64,000 nucleotides of DNA from Stenocarpella maydis (GCA_002270565.1 NQMI01000025.1:248001-312000); one strand, 5' to 3'. Counted from the first letter of the stretch, positions 31,760 to 44,807 are shown. Numbers and translations: made by a program. The notes: a model not told the origin generated them from the sequence alone.

Positions 31760-34362
31760 TCAGTCCACGACCACAGGATCCCCTACCCGCACGGTCGGAT
31801 ATTGCGACTCCCTCGCCGAAACCGCTGACGCTTGACCTTTCTCCGGCATGTGACACATATGGGTCCCAAAGAAAACCTTGCCATCAAATCTTCTCGTCTT
31901 CGAAAGTGTGACGAAAGGCTCCAGGCTCTTCTCCGCAGTGTCCTGGTTGATGCAAACCATATGGCAACGACGACATGAGCCAAGCATCTTGAATTCTTGC
32001 CGTCCGATTCGGACCCTAGACCAGTTGTCTTCCGCATAAGCAAGTTTTAGACCTTTGATTACGCTGCCAGGCGAATCAAGTATGATGTTTGCCCTAAACA
32101 CTGTGGACGGAATTTCCTTGCCCCCATTTTTAACGACCTCTTCGTTGAGAGCTCGCAAGCTGGCCGTGTTGATGGTTAGAATTGGCGATTCATTTGACAG
32201 TAAAATCTTCTGGCGATTGTTCTGCTCGACGTCGGAGTCTGGAGGTGAAGGAGGGGTGGTTGTGAGTACAGATGGCAAAAGGCTGCTTCGATAGCTGCTG
32301 CTACCTTGACCGCTGTGATTCTTTTGGTGTTTTTGCAAGTGCGCCTTGGAATGTCTTGCGCTTTTGTTGGCTGCCTGGCCCCCTGGTGGGAAGCGCGCCA
32401 GCACGCAAGGGACATCCAGGACCTTGGTAAAGAATCCGTTGATCTCGTCCGAAACGTATGTTTTGGCAATAATCTCTTCGCCGCACACACGTGACGAGAG
32501 CGCTCCTTGTGGTGTTGATGATGATGAAGGTGATGCATGGAATAAAGCTGGATAGGAGCTTAAGGGAACGCATATTGTTGTGGGCTGACTCGGATCCGAC
32601 AGCTTCCCAGTGTATGTTACACGCAGCTGCCCGGTCTCGAAATCGAGAAATGGCTTGATGAGGGCCATCTTGGGATAGCGTTTTTGGCTCAGTGCATGGC
32701 CAGAGCCTTTGTGGAGCAAACACCATTCACGGTCCCAGCATAGGCCTTCTGGTCGTACTTCCCAATCCGTGTCTCTCTGAACGTGGAAACCACCGCAGCT
32801 TTTGATGGGGTAGACAGTTATACCAGCAACGAATAAGTCAGGCTGCGACTCCGTTTCTGAGGGAGTCATATCTCCGGGTGCGATAACAGGGCGAGCCTGC
32901 TCGCAATAGAATTCTGCGATGAACGCCACGAACGCATCAACGTCACCAATGCTGCTCATGGCGCCGAGGCTGACCCTAACGACACCGCTTGGTTTACCGG
33001 CGATAATGTCATTTTCAGACCCGCAGCGAAAACCAGCAGAGAAATTTCTTTTGATCTCCCAGGGTTCGAGATCCAGGGCAGAGGCGACCCCGCCAGGGTT
33101 GCACACTCCGCCTGTTCGAATGTGGAAGTTTTTCAGACTCGCCAACTTTTCGACTTCGGCGAGGCTGATCCAAGCTCCGGCCTGATTGCGTATATTGAAT
33201 GCTATGATGGGGCCTGCTGAGGGAGCCGTAGAGGTATGATGGGGTGAGTAAATCTTACACACCTCCATACCGTTGTGGTGCCGCAGTCGTTGAAGGCCTT
33301 CACGCAGGCGTTGTGCCAAAAATGAGACATGGGATGCAACACCACTCATCGAGCCGAACAGCCTCGCATGAGTGCGCATTGCTATATCCAGTGCGATGAT
33401 ACTGTGAACAGGCAGGGTACCATCCTCGAGACGTTCGTGCAGTCGCTGCGCCTTGGGTGCATGCCATTGCTCCTTTTTGGTGACTACTGTGTCGACTGTG
33501 CCTCCACCGAAGTACCTTCTGAAATTGAAGACGGAAAATGCTTGGCGTCTAACAATCAAAGCTCCCAGGTCTGGAAACCCAAAGACTTTTGAGAAGCTAA
33601 CGACTGTGAAGTCTGCAGCTGTGTCCGAGCTGGTGAGATCCAGAGGCTCGGTGGGTGCAAGAGCAGCAGCATCCAGGATGGTTAGGCAAGTAGAGCCGGA
33701 GGGCCGGTCGAGGCTCCGCAGGAGTCGTGACCAAGTTAACGGACATCTCCGGCCATCCATGTTCGACTGCGCAGCATATGCAAAAAGGGTGGTAGGCACG
33801 CGTTCCCCATGGTGCTGGAAGGGCGTTTCGCCGGCAAGCCATTCCTCAACCGCTACGTCGTCAAAACAGACACTAGCCCGAGCCTCCTCGCGCACGCCAA
33901 CCAGGCTTGTGTGAGCTGACTGGTGGTAGGCATAGTTGAAACCTCCAGGGGTAGCTCTCAAGGCCTCAGCAACGAGCTTGATGCCAGCCGTGGCATTTGC
34001 CACGAAGACGAGATCGAACTCCGCCGGGTCAGCACTGAGAAACTGTAGAGCCCGCAGCCGAGTGTCCTCGATACGGACAGTGGAGAGCTGAGAGGAGGGT
34101 GAGGCCGAATGTGGATTCCCGAGGAGGCTGCTTGTCATCTCAGCGGCGAATTCGTCCACCAGGGACTTGGGGTACAGGGTGGTGCCGGCATGGTCGAGAT
34201 AGACAGAGCCTAGGTGGAGATGAGTATGAAGATTATCTACTGTTGAGGAGGCTGGTCTTGGGCAGAGGACACACCGTTGAGCATGGGATACTCGGCCTCC
34301 CTCAGCCTCTCCACTGCGGAGTTGTATCCTGGTGTTAGTCCTGATGGCCGGGACGCATCCAT
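31760..34362 (-). CDS. hxB: Molybdenum cofactor sulfurase
   Basis: It transfers sulfur from cysteine to the molybdenum cofactor, activating xanthine dehydrogenase and aldehyde-oxidase-type enzymes (cytosolic). Exon 1 is 34362-34275 and exon 2 is 34209-31760; the intron 34210-34274 joins PMLNG to SVYLDHAGTTLYPK, giving 845 aa, normal for the family. N-terminal class V aminotransferase (NifS-like) domain: VFVANATAGIKLVAEA, PLP-binding Lys near residue 237 in VVSFSKVFGFPDLGALIVR, and the persulfide-carrying Cys near residue 399 in RTGGVCNPGGVA. C-terminal MOSC domain from about residue 480: ITVYPIKSCGGF, LCWDREWCLL, FRANIILDS and the cysteine-containing GSCRRCHMVCINQDT. The symbol follows the Aspergillus gene. 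It is divergent from CDC6. Confidence 0.93.
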
Positions 34363-34985
34363 CCTAGCGACCGCGCCCCTGATATTGCTCCCCGGCTCGT
34401 CCTTGTGTCGATGAACATTGAGGGCCTCACCGCCAACTGCTTCTGAGGCTCGGCAACACCACAGGAATAAAGTAGGGAGACGGGGCAGCGAATTGCCCAG
34501 GTGAATTCATCCTCGCCGTCATTCTCTTCCGGAGACGGGCGCTTGCGGCCGAAGAATGGGGCGGAGGCCGTGTTCGGCCTTATCCTGGCGTTGCCTGCAA
34601 TCAAGAGTGGGGAGACAGAGGGCGCTATGACCACCTGCAGGTGCTCAGAGGAAATCAATGTAGGAAGTACCTAGGTAGATGCTCCGTACCCACATGTACC
34701 TGGCCCGAGCACCGTGGCCCCCAAGCACGAGGGCGCACGAACGCGACGACGCGCTCTGGCAAGCCGCGACGCGACCGAGTTTAAGTGCGGGTCGCTCCTT
34801 CTTTTTCGCCGGTGATCTGCCTCACCTCACTTTGCCCGGCTTTTCCTTCCACCTCTCTGTCCATACATTCCTCCTTTGTGCCTCCCACCTCCTGTCTAGC
34901 AACCCACTGCACAGCAATTGCGTCCGAACTGACCTGCACTGCCTATTGTCTATTGTCTATTGTCAATTGTCAACCGCGACTTACA
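34363..34985. promoter_or_regulatory. Divergent promoter region, hxB / CDC6
   Basis: The 623 bp between the two start codons must hold both promoters. The CDC6 side has a pyrimidine-rich leader and, at 34932-34972, short TATTGTC repeats. Confidence 0.6.
34741..34773. promoter_or_regulatory. Three ACGCG cores (possible MBF sites) upstream of CDC6
   Basis: ACGCG occurs at 34741, 34749 and 34769, roughly 210-245 bp before the CDC6 ATG. ACGCG is the core of the MCB element bound by MBF-type factors that drive G1/S genes, and fission yeast cdc18, the Cdc6 orthologue, is a classic MBF target. The motifs are seen directly; factor binding is inferred. Confidence 0.45.
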
Positions 34986-36980
34986 ATGGCTGCGAGCGTA
35001 CTGGGCAAGAGGACTCGAGGCGCTGCCAGCCTGCTGGAGCAGCAGCAGCAGCAGCAGCCCATCAGCACCAAACGCTGCACGAGGCGTACCAGGAGCTTCC
35101 AGCGGGGAAACGACGAGAACGAGGATCCCGAGAGCACAACGGGCACCGAGGCCGAGGATCAGTCCGACCCGGAGGAAGTCGCCTTCTTCAGCCCATCCGT
35201 CACTCGCACTCCCTCAGCACGCCGGACCAAAAGCATCTTCAGCTTCGACGCTTCCGACTACCGTGAGTCGCAACGCAGCCATCCCATCACACATGTGCAA
35301 TGCTGACTTTCCTGCCCCCAAACAGCTACCAAGGCCCCCATCACACCCTCGACCCCTCGTCACCAAGATGTCTTCGCCAAAGTGCCCGTCACTCCCCGTC
35401 ACCGGGTCATGTCCGCCGGCAAGCTGTCCCGGCGAATGACACCAAAGACGCCTCAGACGCCTTCGACGTCACAGACCATCTACCACCAAGCCCGGCAACT
35501 CTTTTCGCGAGGCTCGGATCCCGGTCAGCTCGTAGGGAGAGAAGAGGAGAGAAAATCGCTGCGCAGTTTCCTGGGCCGCAGCGACTCATCACAGCCTCAC
35601 GGCTGCCTCTATGTCAGTGGCCCACCAGGCACCGGCAAGAGCGCTATGGTCAACGAAGTTTCCAACGCAGTGGTCGCCGAGTCACCGAAAGTCCGCAAGG
35701 CTTATGTCAACTGCATGAGCATCAAGTCCTCCAAGGATCTGTACTTTACCCTGCTGGAGTCACTGTGCGACGAGACCGAGATGACAGAGGAGGACGCAAC
35801 CACGATGCTTCGAAAGATGTTTGTACCGAAAAGGAAGTTTTCGAGCGTGTACGTGGTGGTGCTGGACGAGATCGACCACATTCTGTCCCTTGACCTCGAA
35901 AGCCTCTACAAGGTATTCGAGTGGTCGCTGCAGAAGTCTTCGCGCCTCCTCCTGGTCGGGATCGCCAACGCGCTCGACCTGACGGACCGCTTCCTCCCAC
36001 GTCTCAAGTCAAGCAACCTGAAGCCTGAACTCCTACCATTCCTGCCTTATACCGCAGCACAGGTTAAGATGATCATCACGAAGCGGTTGAAGGGTCTTCT
36101 TCCCGGCGACAAGGCTGGCTCGGACTTCATTCCTTTCTTCCACCCCGCTGCGATCGAGCTATGCTCTCGCAAGGTTTCCAGCCAAACTGGCGACCTGCGC
36201 AAGGCCTTCGAAATCTGCCGGCGGGCGCTGGACCTGGTCGAGAACGAGACACGGCTTAACGTGGAGAACGATGCGAAGGACCAGGTCCTGCAGATGACGC
36301 CCTCGCGCAAGGTGCTGGGGGAGATGAAGAATGAGACGTCGCCAGGAAAGAACACAGGAAGGAGTGTTTCGTCCATTGCATCCAGCGCCCTGCGCTCCCT
36401 CACGGTCGAGACGGCGCCACGGGTCAGCATTTCTCACCTCAACAAGGTCACGGCGGCAGCTTTCAGCAACGGCGCCAACCAGCGTCTCAAGACGTTGAAT
36501 CTGCAGCAGAAGGCAGCCCTGTGTGCCCTGCATGCACTTGAAAGGCGAAACCGCGAAGCCCTTCAAGCCTCCACGTCTGTCACCCCTTCCAAGTCAACTT
36601 CCGGCACACCATCGTCAAGGTCAAATATTACGGCGCCCAGTATCAAGACGCTGTTCGACACGTATTCCCTGCTTTGCAAGCGGTCCGACGCCGTCGCCCT
36701 GCACCCACTGTCCAGCTCCGAGTTTCGCGAAGTGGTAGGCAGTCTGGAGACCCTGTCACTCGTTGCCCCGGTATATGGGAAGAGCGGGTCGTTCGTGGGT
36801 GGCTCACAGCCAGGGACTCCAAGCGGCAGAAAAGGTGGACGGAAGGCCGCTTTTGTAGGCGGTACTGTGGATGACAAGAGAGTGGCGAGCTGTGTCGGTG
36901 ACAGAGAGATCAACCAGGCGGTTGAAGGACTGGGAGCTGACATTCTCAAGAGCATCCTGAGTGGAGAAGCTCTTGACTAA
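34986..36980 (+). CDS. CDC6: DNA replication initiator Cdc6/Cdc18
   Basis: An AAA+ ATPase that, with ORC and Cdt1, loads the MCM helicase on origins in G1 (nuclear). Exons 34986-35262 and 35326-36980 (63-nt intron) give 643 aa. The N-terminal region is disordered, basic and rich in TP/SP sites (TRTPSARR, TPRHR, TPKTP), consistent with CDK control of stability. Then LVGREEERKSLRSFL, Walker A GPPGTGKSA (about residues 191-199), Walker B VVVLDEIDHI (about 265-274), sensor-1 region LLVGIANALDLTDRFLPRL and sensor-2 QTGDLRKAFEICRRAL, followed by a winged-helix region. A poly-Gln run lies near residue 20. Orc1 was considered, but there is no BAH domain and the size fits Cdc6. Confidence 0.92.
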
Positions 36981-37622
36981 TTTGTACCTGGTTTACTACA
37001 TGGCGTTTGCGTGGCATGGCGTGGTCGCATGATACAGGACTGCGTGATTAGGGGGAAGAGGGCTGCTGAAGAAAAAGAGGAAGAGCAACCAACTTGTATA
37101 AACACATTGTTTGGAGCACTATGCTTGGATTACGGCGTTGAGGAGTTGGGATACCCGCGTCAAGGGCGACGCAATGTTATTAGGTGTAACACAGCCCAGA
37201 AAAAGGACAAGAGAGCACATATTAAGATATCGACTTGATACGCCATCAATCTGTTTGTGCTTCAGTGATTCAGTGCATGCTCAAATATTCTGGAGCTCGC
37301 CCGCCGGGCGGCACGGGCCGTACCACAATGGGTGTACTGATCATGGCTTCATGCATCAACCACTCGCCTACAGATGGTAGAATGGGCTCCTCTTCCCCTC
37401 TCCCTGTAAATCATATCAAGTACAGCAAACTCCGAAACACAGAAATATGCAATAAAATCAAAAGATTGATTATCGCCTGACCCTCATTAGAGCTGATCCT
37501 CTCAAGGTGCCGAAATACCATTAATCCCGCAAGTGTCATCCCAGGAGAACCGCGATTATTTCCACACCTCCCGGTCCAAAAGCAAAGAAGGGTCGCAAAT
37601 GGGAATGCACCCAAGTCCCAAA

Positions 37623-37653
<31 letters not shown>

Positions 37654-37672
37654 CCATATTTGCCTCGTCACC
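36981..37672. other. Intergenic between convergent CDC6 and the tyrosinase gene
   Basis: No gene was seen. An A-rich stretch (AAAAAT units) at about 37620-37655 lies just past the tyrosinase stop and would be a T-rich 3' region on the minus strand. Confidence 0.5.
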
Positions 37673-39838
37673 CTATATCATGACGACCTTGTAATCGGCC
37701 TCATCCCAAGTGGGCAGTTGTGACTCGCTCGAGGAGGCCTGCACGGGCGAGCTGACGACCTCAATACTCAGCCCCGCCACACCAGCAGGGTCAACCTCGG
37801 CGCCGTCCGGCCGAATGACGCGGGTCGTGAGGTACGCGCGCAGATAAGGCTCGACTTCCTCGGGCTCCATTGAGTCCAGTGTGCCATCCGCCACCTCTTC
37901 AACGAGGGCCGCCGTCAGCGGCACCGTGCCGGTGATGTACCCTGCCCCAGGTGCCATCTTCTTCATGCTCGCGATGGCTGGGGGGGAGGCGAAGACACCC
38001 ATTGAGCCAACTGAGAGGGATTGCTTGCCCGGGCCGCCGAGGGCGATGTCGACCGAGAAGGGGCCATCGAGGGCTTGCCTGATGACTCGGACATTTGCGA
38101 TCCACTCCCTGTACTTTCCTTTCTCGGAGATGATTTTTGTGACGGGTAGCGAGGCTATGGACCGACGGCCTCGGCCCATGTACCATCTCTCCTGGCTTTT
38201 CCCTTGTCGTACGTGGTTCTCGCCGCTCTGAGAGCGTTTGGACTGGATCTTGATGCTGTTGACGCTGTTTCCGCCATAAAGCTCAGTCACAACTTGGACC
38301 ACCTGAGCCTGGCCAGCCAAGATCGACGTCATGTTAGACAGCGATATTCCTGCGTTGGCCAGCTCGCTATAAGTGTACCCCAGAGCCGCAGTGTCGCGGA
38401 GCATGTCTGAGGTCCAGAAATCCCCGTTCGAATTTGCGTAGAAGGGCGTCAGGGCCGACACGGAGGTCAGGAGCTCCCCAACGGATGTTGTGTATGAGCT
38501 GAGCTGGGCGACCTCAGGTACAACCCACACATCCGGATGGAACACCTGCCACAATGCGAATATGCGATCCACATTGCAGTGGTGGAGGAAGACAAGGGGT
38601 CAAAAGCCGAAAAGGGAACGACGGTCATGTGGCCATCAGGGCCACCAAGTAAGGCGTGAACGTTGTCGTGAAGATTCTCAAGTGAGTCATATCTGGTCGT
38701 GCCTGGAGTCCAGCCTTCATTGCTGAAGGCTGTGTAGTTGTCTGCATTTGCGAAAAGATTGTAGAGCCTCGCCTGGTTCTGGGCTCTGAACCGGACAAGA
38801 CCGGCGTTGACGGCAGAGTTGTTGGACAGTGCATCTGGTTGGAGGCTCGTCGGTGCTCTCCTTGTAGCCGTCCAGTCTGCCCACTGGAAAGCGCATCAGA
38901 ACAGGACGCTTCATGAAGCGGATTGAACAGCATCACCTACGGGATTCACATCCTGGAAAACCTCTCGGCTGGGGGGGTTAAAGGCGTATGCAAACAGAGG
39001 ATTCGCAATTGTTTGCGTTCCGTGCGGGCCGGAGACGTTGATCGTAGGACTACCTCCAATACTAGCTGGGAGCATGCCTTCCTTCGGGGTCGGTGGCAGG
39101 GCGGCCCAGTCGAAATACGCAGCTCTGCACTTGGCGGCTAGAGATTCCATGCGGTTCTTGAGAGCCCCGGTGTATGCAGTCGCAATAAAGCTCATCCGTC
39201 GGCAGAGCTCTTGCTGTTGGTCCTACGTCAGTACTATGCCTTTGTCCTTGGAGTTCGGCATGTGGGAATTCCTTGGCCAGAAGTCTCGGAATCACTGACC
39301 TCGTACAAGGCAACGTACGCACGATGCCATGTTGGAAAGAGGATGTCTTGGTGGTGGCAGTAACCATTCATCTCGTTGCCAGGAGTTGGGTTAACCCCGC
39401 CCCATGGCTCAAATGGGACGCCATGTAGTCCTATGGGTTTCAAGTCACTCGTGAGTCAGGCTAGGTTAGGAGATTGGGTGCAAGGTGATGGGATCCGGAC
39501 GGAAGGCGATCGTATTGCGACGTACCGCTGATGGAGAACCAGGACGTCGGCTCGGACTGTTCGGTCCACTGAAACATATCGAGGGCAAGAATATACAAGG
39601 ACCACCTGTCCGGGTCCTTCTGGAGATCACGGATATCCGGTCGAACAGGAATGGGCCCGTTGCCGATGGGCATGCCAGTGGTGACAACGATGTTCCCTCC
39701 GAGCTGGCGCTTGGCGTTGTATGCTCTGGTAATGTCGAAGCCATAGTCATAAGATTGGCCCAGAACCAGTGAGATGATGCAGCAGCACAGGATGCAGACA
39801 GTGCGTAGGGCACGTCTCTCTGGCATGTAAGTAGGCAT
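37673..39838 (-). CDS. Tyrosinase (type 3 copper oxidase) with an apparent frameshift
   Basis: It oxidises phenols to quinones, an activity linked to melanin-like pigments. Exons: 39838-39526, 39430-39300, 39222-38941 and 38883-37673; introns 39431-39525, 39223-39299 and 38884-38940 join in frame. A hydrophobic N-terminus (TVCILCCCIISLVLG) suggests secretion. CuA: SGLHGVPFEPWGG and NGYCHHQDILFPTWHRAYVALYE. CuB: ENLHDNVHALLGG, then SAFDPL. At the four-base C run on the coding strand (plus 38595-38598) the frame breaks; the conserved continuation VFLHHCNVDRIFALWQ lies in the next frame and stays open to the stop at 37673. One missing base explains it, so the gene is either inactivated here or carries a sequencing error. 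The C-terminal part beyond CuB (about 250 residues) includes YREWIANVRV, typical of fungal tyrosinases. Confidence 0.88.
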
Positions 39839-41037
39839 TTTGATGTTTTTGTCACATAAGAAGTGACTGAATGGAAGGTGAAGAAGGATACCCTAAGTGT
39901 TGACCGTCAGTCAGCTCGAGTGGATCGGGCGGTCCGTTTGGGATGACCAGTGGTAGAGTGAGGCGAAGCGGGTTTGATGCGTATTGTGTTGTCGGCTGCC
40001 AGACGAAAGACAGGAGGAGTGACGAAAGGCTCTTCAGAGCGCCATGTGCCAGTCTCGCCCAAGGCAAAAAAGAGTTATATCACAACAAAAAGGCGAGGTT
40101 GCCAAAGGCGGGCGAGTCTGAGGCGAGTTCCCAGGCTTCAGGGTGACCAATTTGTCCCAGTCTTGAGAGACAGGCCGAAAAGTATTTTGAAGTGGGAAAC
40201 GAGTGGCTGCCAGGCGGGCGTGTGGAGGTGAAGGAGCGTGGTATGGAAGGAGCAGCCCTGGGAAGCCCAGTCCGCCGTGGGAAGCCTTTTCACCTTTCCA
40301 GGCTGGCAGCAGCCTTCAGGCTCTCCCCAACTGGTATAAGCCAGTGCAACAAGATTGCAAGCCGGATTCATGCAGTCGACGAGGCGTGGTGTGCCAGACG
40401 GCCGGGAGACCTGCAGGTCCTCAATATGGCGTTCATCTATTTTGAACGCCTGCTGGTGGGACGGTGCTTTTCCGAGATCAGACACGACGCCCCTGGCGAA
40501 AAAAGTAAAGATTGGAACTAAAGTCCGAGGCAAATTTCCTCTATTTTCCGGTGTTGGGACCAACGCAGTCGCCTTCCTTTTCTTCTCGCCAAGGAGCGTG
40601 ATGAGGACGGCCGATATGCAGCGGCACTGATAACACGAGGACAAAAGGAGATTTACCCAAGACATGGATGGGCCCGTAAACCCAGCGCTGCGCCCGGGCG
40701 GCAGGACACACTCGAGCCTCGAGTTTAACAGATGACGCCTCAGATATGCAGCTTGCCTCGCCCGTGCGACCTCATCTGGGATTAGAGGGAGCCCGGGTAG
40801 CGAAAAGCTGGCGGTGCTGTCAACGGCAGTCATGATGGTTTCCCTAGCCTGACAGTTCTGACAGTTATAAGACAGCCAGCCTCCTGGCTTTGTTGGCGCG
40901 ACCACCCTCGTCAGTGGCGTCCACTTGTCACTGTCGGTTAGTTTGGGCGGGACCATGCCTGTTAGAACCCACCATTATCGGTGCGACCTTGAATTAGACC
41001 TATTGCTGCATCACGACATCTGCTCTGTGAATGCCCC
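39839..41037. other. Intergenic 1.2 kb upstream of the tyrosinase gene
   Basis: It contains a minus-strand frame of 272 codons (40956-40138). Its composition is not protein-like over most of its length, no domain is recognisable, and it lies in the expected promoter region, so I do not call it a gene. Confidence 0.45.
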
Positions 41038-44000
41038 CTATGAAGAAACTGCCAACGCCGGTGTCCCTTGCTTCCATTCGTCCAGTCCAATCCGTTTTAC
41101 CCGCTTCCCAGGGCGGTCCTTGTCGGTCGGGTCAACGTGATATTTCAACTTGACTCCCATTGCCGCAAGTTCCACATCCAGGTATTTCAGGGCGCCGGGC
41201 ACCACGATGATAGTCGTGTCCTCGCCACCTACCCACTGTACGCCCTGACCATCTTCCCAGATCTCACCATCCAACTCGGTCAGATCCGTCTCGTCATCGA
41301 CCCGCCTGGCACAATTCCTACAGCGGACCGTGTCGATGGTCTTCTTCTTCCCCACGTACGGGGTGACTGTTGGCTGGACAGACAGGAACGAGCCGCACCT
41401 CCGGCACACCCACGACTTGGTGTAGTCCGAGCAGTTTAGCAGCCGATCTTGCAACAGGAATGCAGTGCCGTGGGCTAGCAGGGCGTCCCGTTCCATTTCT
41501 CCCACACGAATACCACCGCCCTTTTTCCTGCCCTTGATGGGCTGACCCGTCAGAGGGACGACCGGTCCAGTCGTTCTTACTTGGTACTTGTCGTTCACCA
41601 TGTGACGGAGACGCTGGTAGTAGACCACTCCAATGTAGATGTCTGCAGCAAACTCCTCACCCGTGATACCCGAGTACATTGGCTCGTTTCCGTGGTAATT
41701 GTAGCCGGCCTTCATCAGCTGGTGACCGAAATAATCGCCGGCCGTATTTTCTTCGTCAAACTTGAAGGGCGTCGAGTCTTGCGCTAGGCCATGCAGTGCA
41801 CCCGCCTTGCCAGCAAGTGACTCCACAAACATGCCTATAGTCATACGAGAGGGGAAAGCATGAGGATTGATAATCACATCAGGCTGGATCCCCGACTCGG
41901 AAAATGGCAGGTCAATAGACGGCCACTTTTGGGAGCAGACACCTTTCTGACCGTGTCTGGAGGAGAACTTGTCGCCGATGGTGGGAGATCGAGGAATACG
42001 GAACTTGATAGACAGGTTTTGTGCGGGCTCGGTGCCACTTTCGCTGCCGATTATGCGAACCTCTTCAATGTACGCAACTTCGTCTTCCTTGTACTTTTCG
42101 AAGTGCGTTATGCCGTCCTTATTTTCCAGTCCGCCGTGCCCATCGGGAGACACGGTGTGCCACGCGCAGATCAGGTCACCGGCGTTGACCTTCTTTCCAA
42201 CGTAGGGGAGACCATCCTCATCGAGCGTGTCGCGATGCCACGACCGAGTCGTCCCCTTGGGTGCGAAACCGAACATCTTCTCTATCGTGGCGGATGACCG
42301 GGTCCTTGAGTCGTCCTTGAGACTGATCTTCTTGGTCTTGTAGATTGTACCATGTCCAAAACCCCTCTCATGTGCGGACTTGTTGATAATCATGGCGTCG
42401 TCCATGTCATAGCCAGTGTAGGATATGACTGCGACGACAGCATTGGTGCCGTTGGGGAAATTGTCAAAGCCGTATGCATTGTGAAGAGGAGCTCTCACGA
42501 TAGGCGTTTGTCCCGTCTGCAAACGGTACATCTTGTTGTCTGTCCGGTACCGAATAGCTGCTCCTGGTGTTCCCATCGTCTGTTTTCCCATTTGACATTG
42601 ATACATGTTTCGAGGCGATTGGTTGAAGTCTGAGAAAGGTGTCATGTTGGCCAAGATAGACAGCATGTTGGTAGGGTCGAACTCGACATGTGTCGACTCT
42701 CCGGGCTCGATCTCGTTCTCAACACAGGCGATTGACATGTAGGGTTGCTCGTATGGGCCAACCAAGTCTTCCTTCTCGAGTGGCAGGTACTTGACCGGTC
42801 TCACCATCCTTGAAGGTTGAGAGGACATGTAGATACCGGGATAAGATCCTCCGTTTGACGGTGGCACATAGCCGATTTCGAGTGATTTCGGTACTCGGTG
42901 AGAGCCTTCTACTTTCCAATATCTCATAGTGTCGGCAATCCTCTTGGACTCTTTGGGAGTACACCAGCCAATGATCCTTCCGTCCAGCATTACGACGACG
43001 CTCTCATCCGTGGCGGCCCAGGACATGCCGACGACGCCAAGCTCGAAAGCCAGCTGTGGGACCGAGGAAGCATCAACACTGCTCGTCATGATCTGACACT
43101 TGTGGGCCAGATGGTTGAGCAAACCACAAGGAGCACCATCAGGGGTGTGTACTGGGCAAAGGAACCCCCAAGACTCGGGCAACAGTTTCCGGACCGTTGT
43201 GGTTTTGAGCTGCGCAAAGAAGCTGCCACGATGGACCATGCGGAAGTGGCTTATGAAACGAAGGAAGTTGAGCTTTTCAGCGACGACGGTAAAACCTGAT
43301 GTCTGTTGCAAGTCCAAACCAGAAGGACTCATCAGATTTCCCGTCGAAAGGAAGTATTCCAACAGCTGACCTAGGTTTTCTGTCGTCCTCCGGAATATTA
43401 GTGCCGGAAAGTCCTTTGAGAAATGGGGTGACATGAAGTTGTGGCCAGGCTTCTTTCTCAGCCACTCCCTAAGTGAAGCCCTGACACCGACCGAGAGGAG
43501 CTCGTCCAGCCGTTCCTTTAAGATCTGGCCGTACAGGAAACCACCCAGGAGTATCTCCTGGTTCTGAACAGCATCGGGGTTATCGACAGCGCAGTCACCG
43601 GCGACTAGGGCGTACAGCTTCCGGATCATGAAGAGGAGCATTTTGAACTTGTCGGTGTCTTGCTCCTCGGTGACGTTGACGTTGCCAAGGTGCACAAGCA
43701 CGATCCTGCGCAAAAATTCCGTGCCTACCTCATAGTGAGACATGGTGTCCGGCACCCCAAGGACGACTCTGAACTTCTCTCCGAGGTATGATCGGGTTTT
43801 TGACTTGCTGTACAGGCCGTAACTCTTGTACGTGCGGAGGAGCAGCTCGACACGGTCCGTGAGGAACGTGTTTTCGCAGCCCTTGGAGCCTTCCGGACCG
43901 ACCAAGCCCTCGAATATCTCGCGGTCGTTGGTCTCGACCAGGGCTTTCATAATCATCATGACCGGCACGAGGTACTCATTCTTCCTCCAAGAAAAGCGGA

Positions 44001-44807
44001 AGGTGACATTTCCGTCGTTCAAGTAGTGCAGAACGTTTGTCTGCGATGTCTCGTCTGGCCGCACACACCGCATTATGATACCGTAAGGGGTGTAAGCGTG
44101 CCCACGATTCTGGAAACTGGGTCGGTTGATGGCGAGAGGGTAATTCCGCCTGTTCATCAGGAGCATTCGAATGATTTTCTCGTTTCCGTTGACGATGAAG
44201 TAGCCGCCAAGTTCCTCAGACTCCTCTTTCCGTTGTACAAGAAGGGCCGGTGAGTTGTTTTCCAGGTGGCACTTGTTTGACTGTTGACTTGTGAGAAGGT
44301 GGTTCGACAGGATTCGTCATGTGCCAGAATTGTCCCTACCTTGACCATGATGGGCATGTTTCCCAGCTCCCGTACGAACTCGTGCGGATCTCCATCGTTG
44401 AGCTTGTATTCGAGAGTGGCAGTCAACTTGCCGCGGTACGTGGCATGTCTCTCACGAGCCTCGGCAGGGAAGATCTCGCGAGTCTTTGCGAACTTGTTTG
44501 AAGGCGGGACCATGGACTTTTGAAGCTGGACGCTCTTGTATCGGATGGTCAACTTGTTCCTCGCGCCCGAGGATGCATCAGGGCTGTCGTAAAAGACCTT
44601 TGCCCCAATATCCGCCAGTCCATGGGCTATGATTCCCAGCCTTCCATCCGAGGGGAAAAGTGCGTTGAAGGACTCGATGTGCGGGTTGACAGCGATCTGC
44701 AGGAGGGGGTATGCGGTGTGATCTGTTGGTGGGTTGCGGAAAAGGTCTTCACGGCGCAGAGTATTGTACTGGTGGTCCCACTGGGTCTTGGTCCTGGGGG
44801 GAGCCAT
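41038..44807 (-). CDS. RPA135: RNA polymerase I second-largest subunit
   Basis: It forms, with RPA190, the catalytic core of RNA polymerase I that transcribes rRNA in the nucleolus. Exon 1 is 44807-44340 and exon 2 44280-41038; the 59-nt intron falls within the conserved MPIMVK/SNKCHL sequence. The product is 1236 aa. Landmarks: HIESFNALF near the N-terminus, LGGYFIVNGNEKIIRML, FFAQLKTTTVRKLLPESWGF and CPVHTPDGAPCGLLNHLAHK (characteristic of the Pol I subunit rather than RPB2 or RPC2), GYDMDDAMIINKSA and KFSSRHGQKGVCSQKW around the active site, and a C-terminal zinc-binding region with CRRC and CRNC pairs near residues 1115-1150. Confidence 0.95.

Noticed and set aside
40138..40956. 272-codon minus-strand reading frame upstream of the tyrosinase gene
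   Set aside because: The translated sequence lacks any recognisable motif or consistent composition, and the location is the expected promoter.
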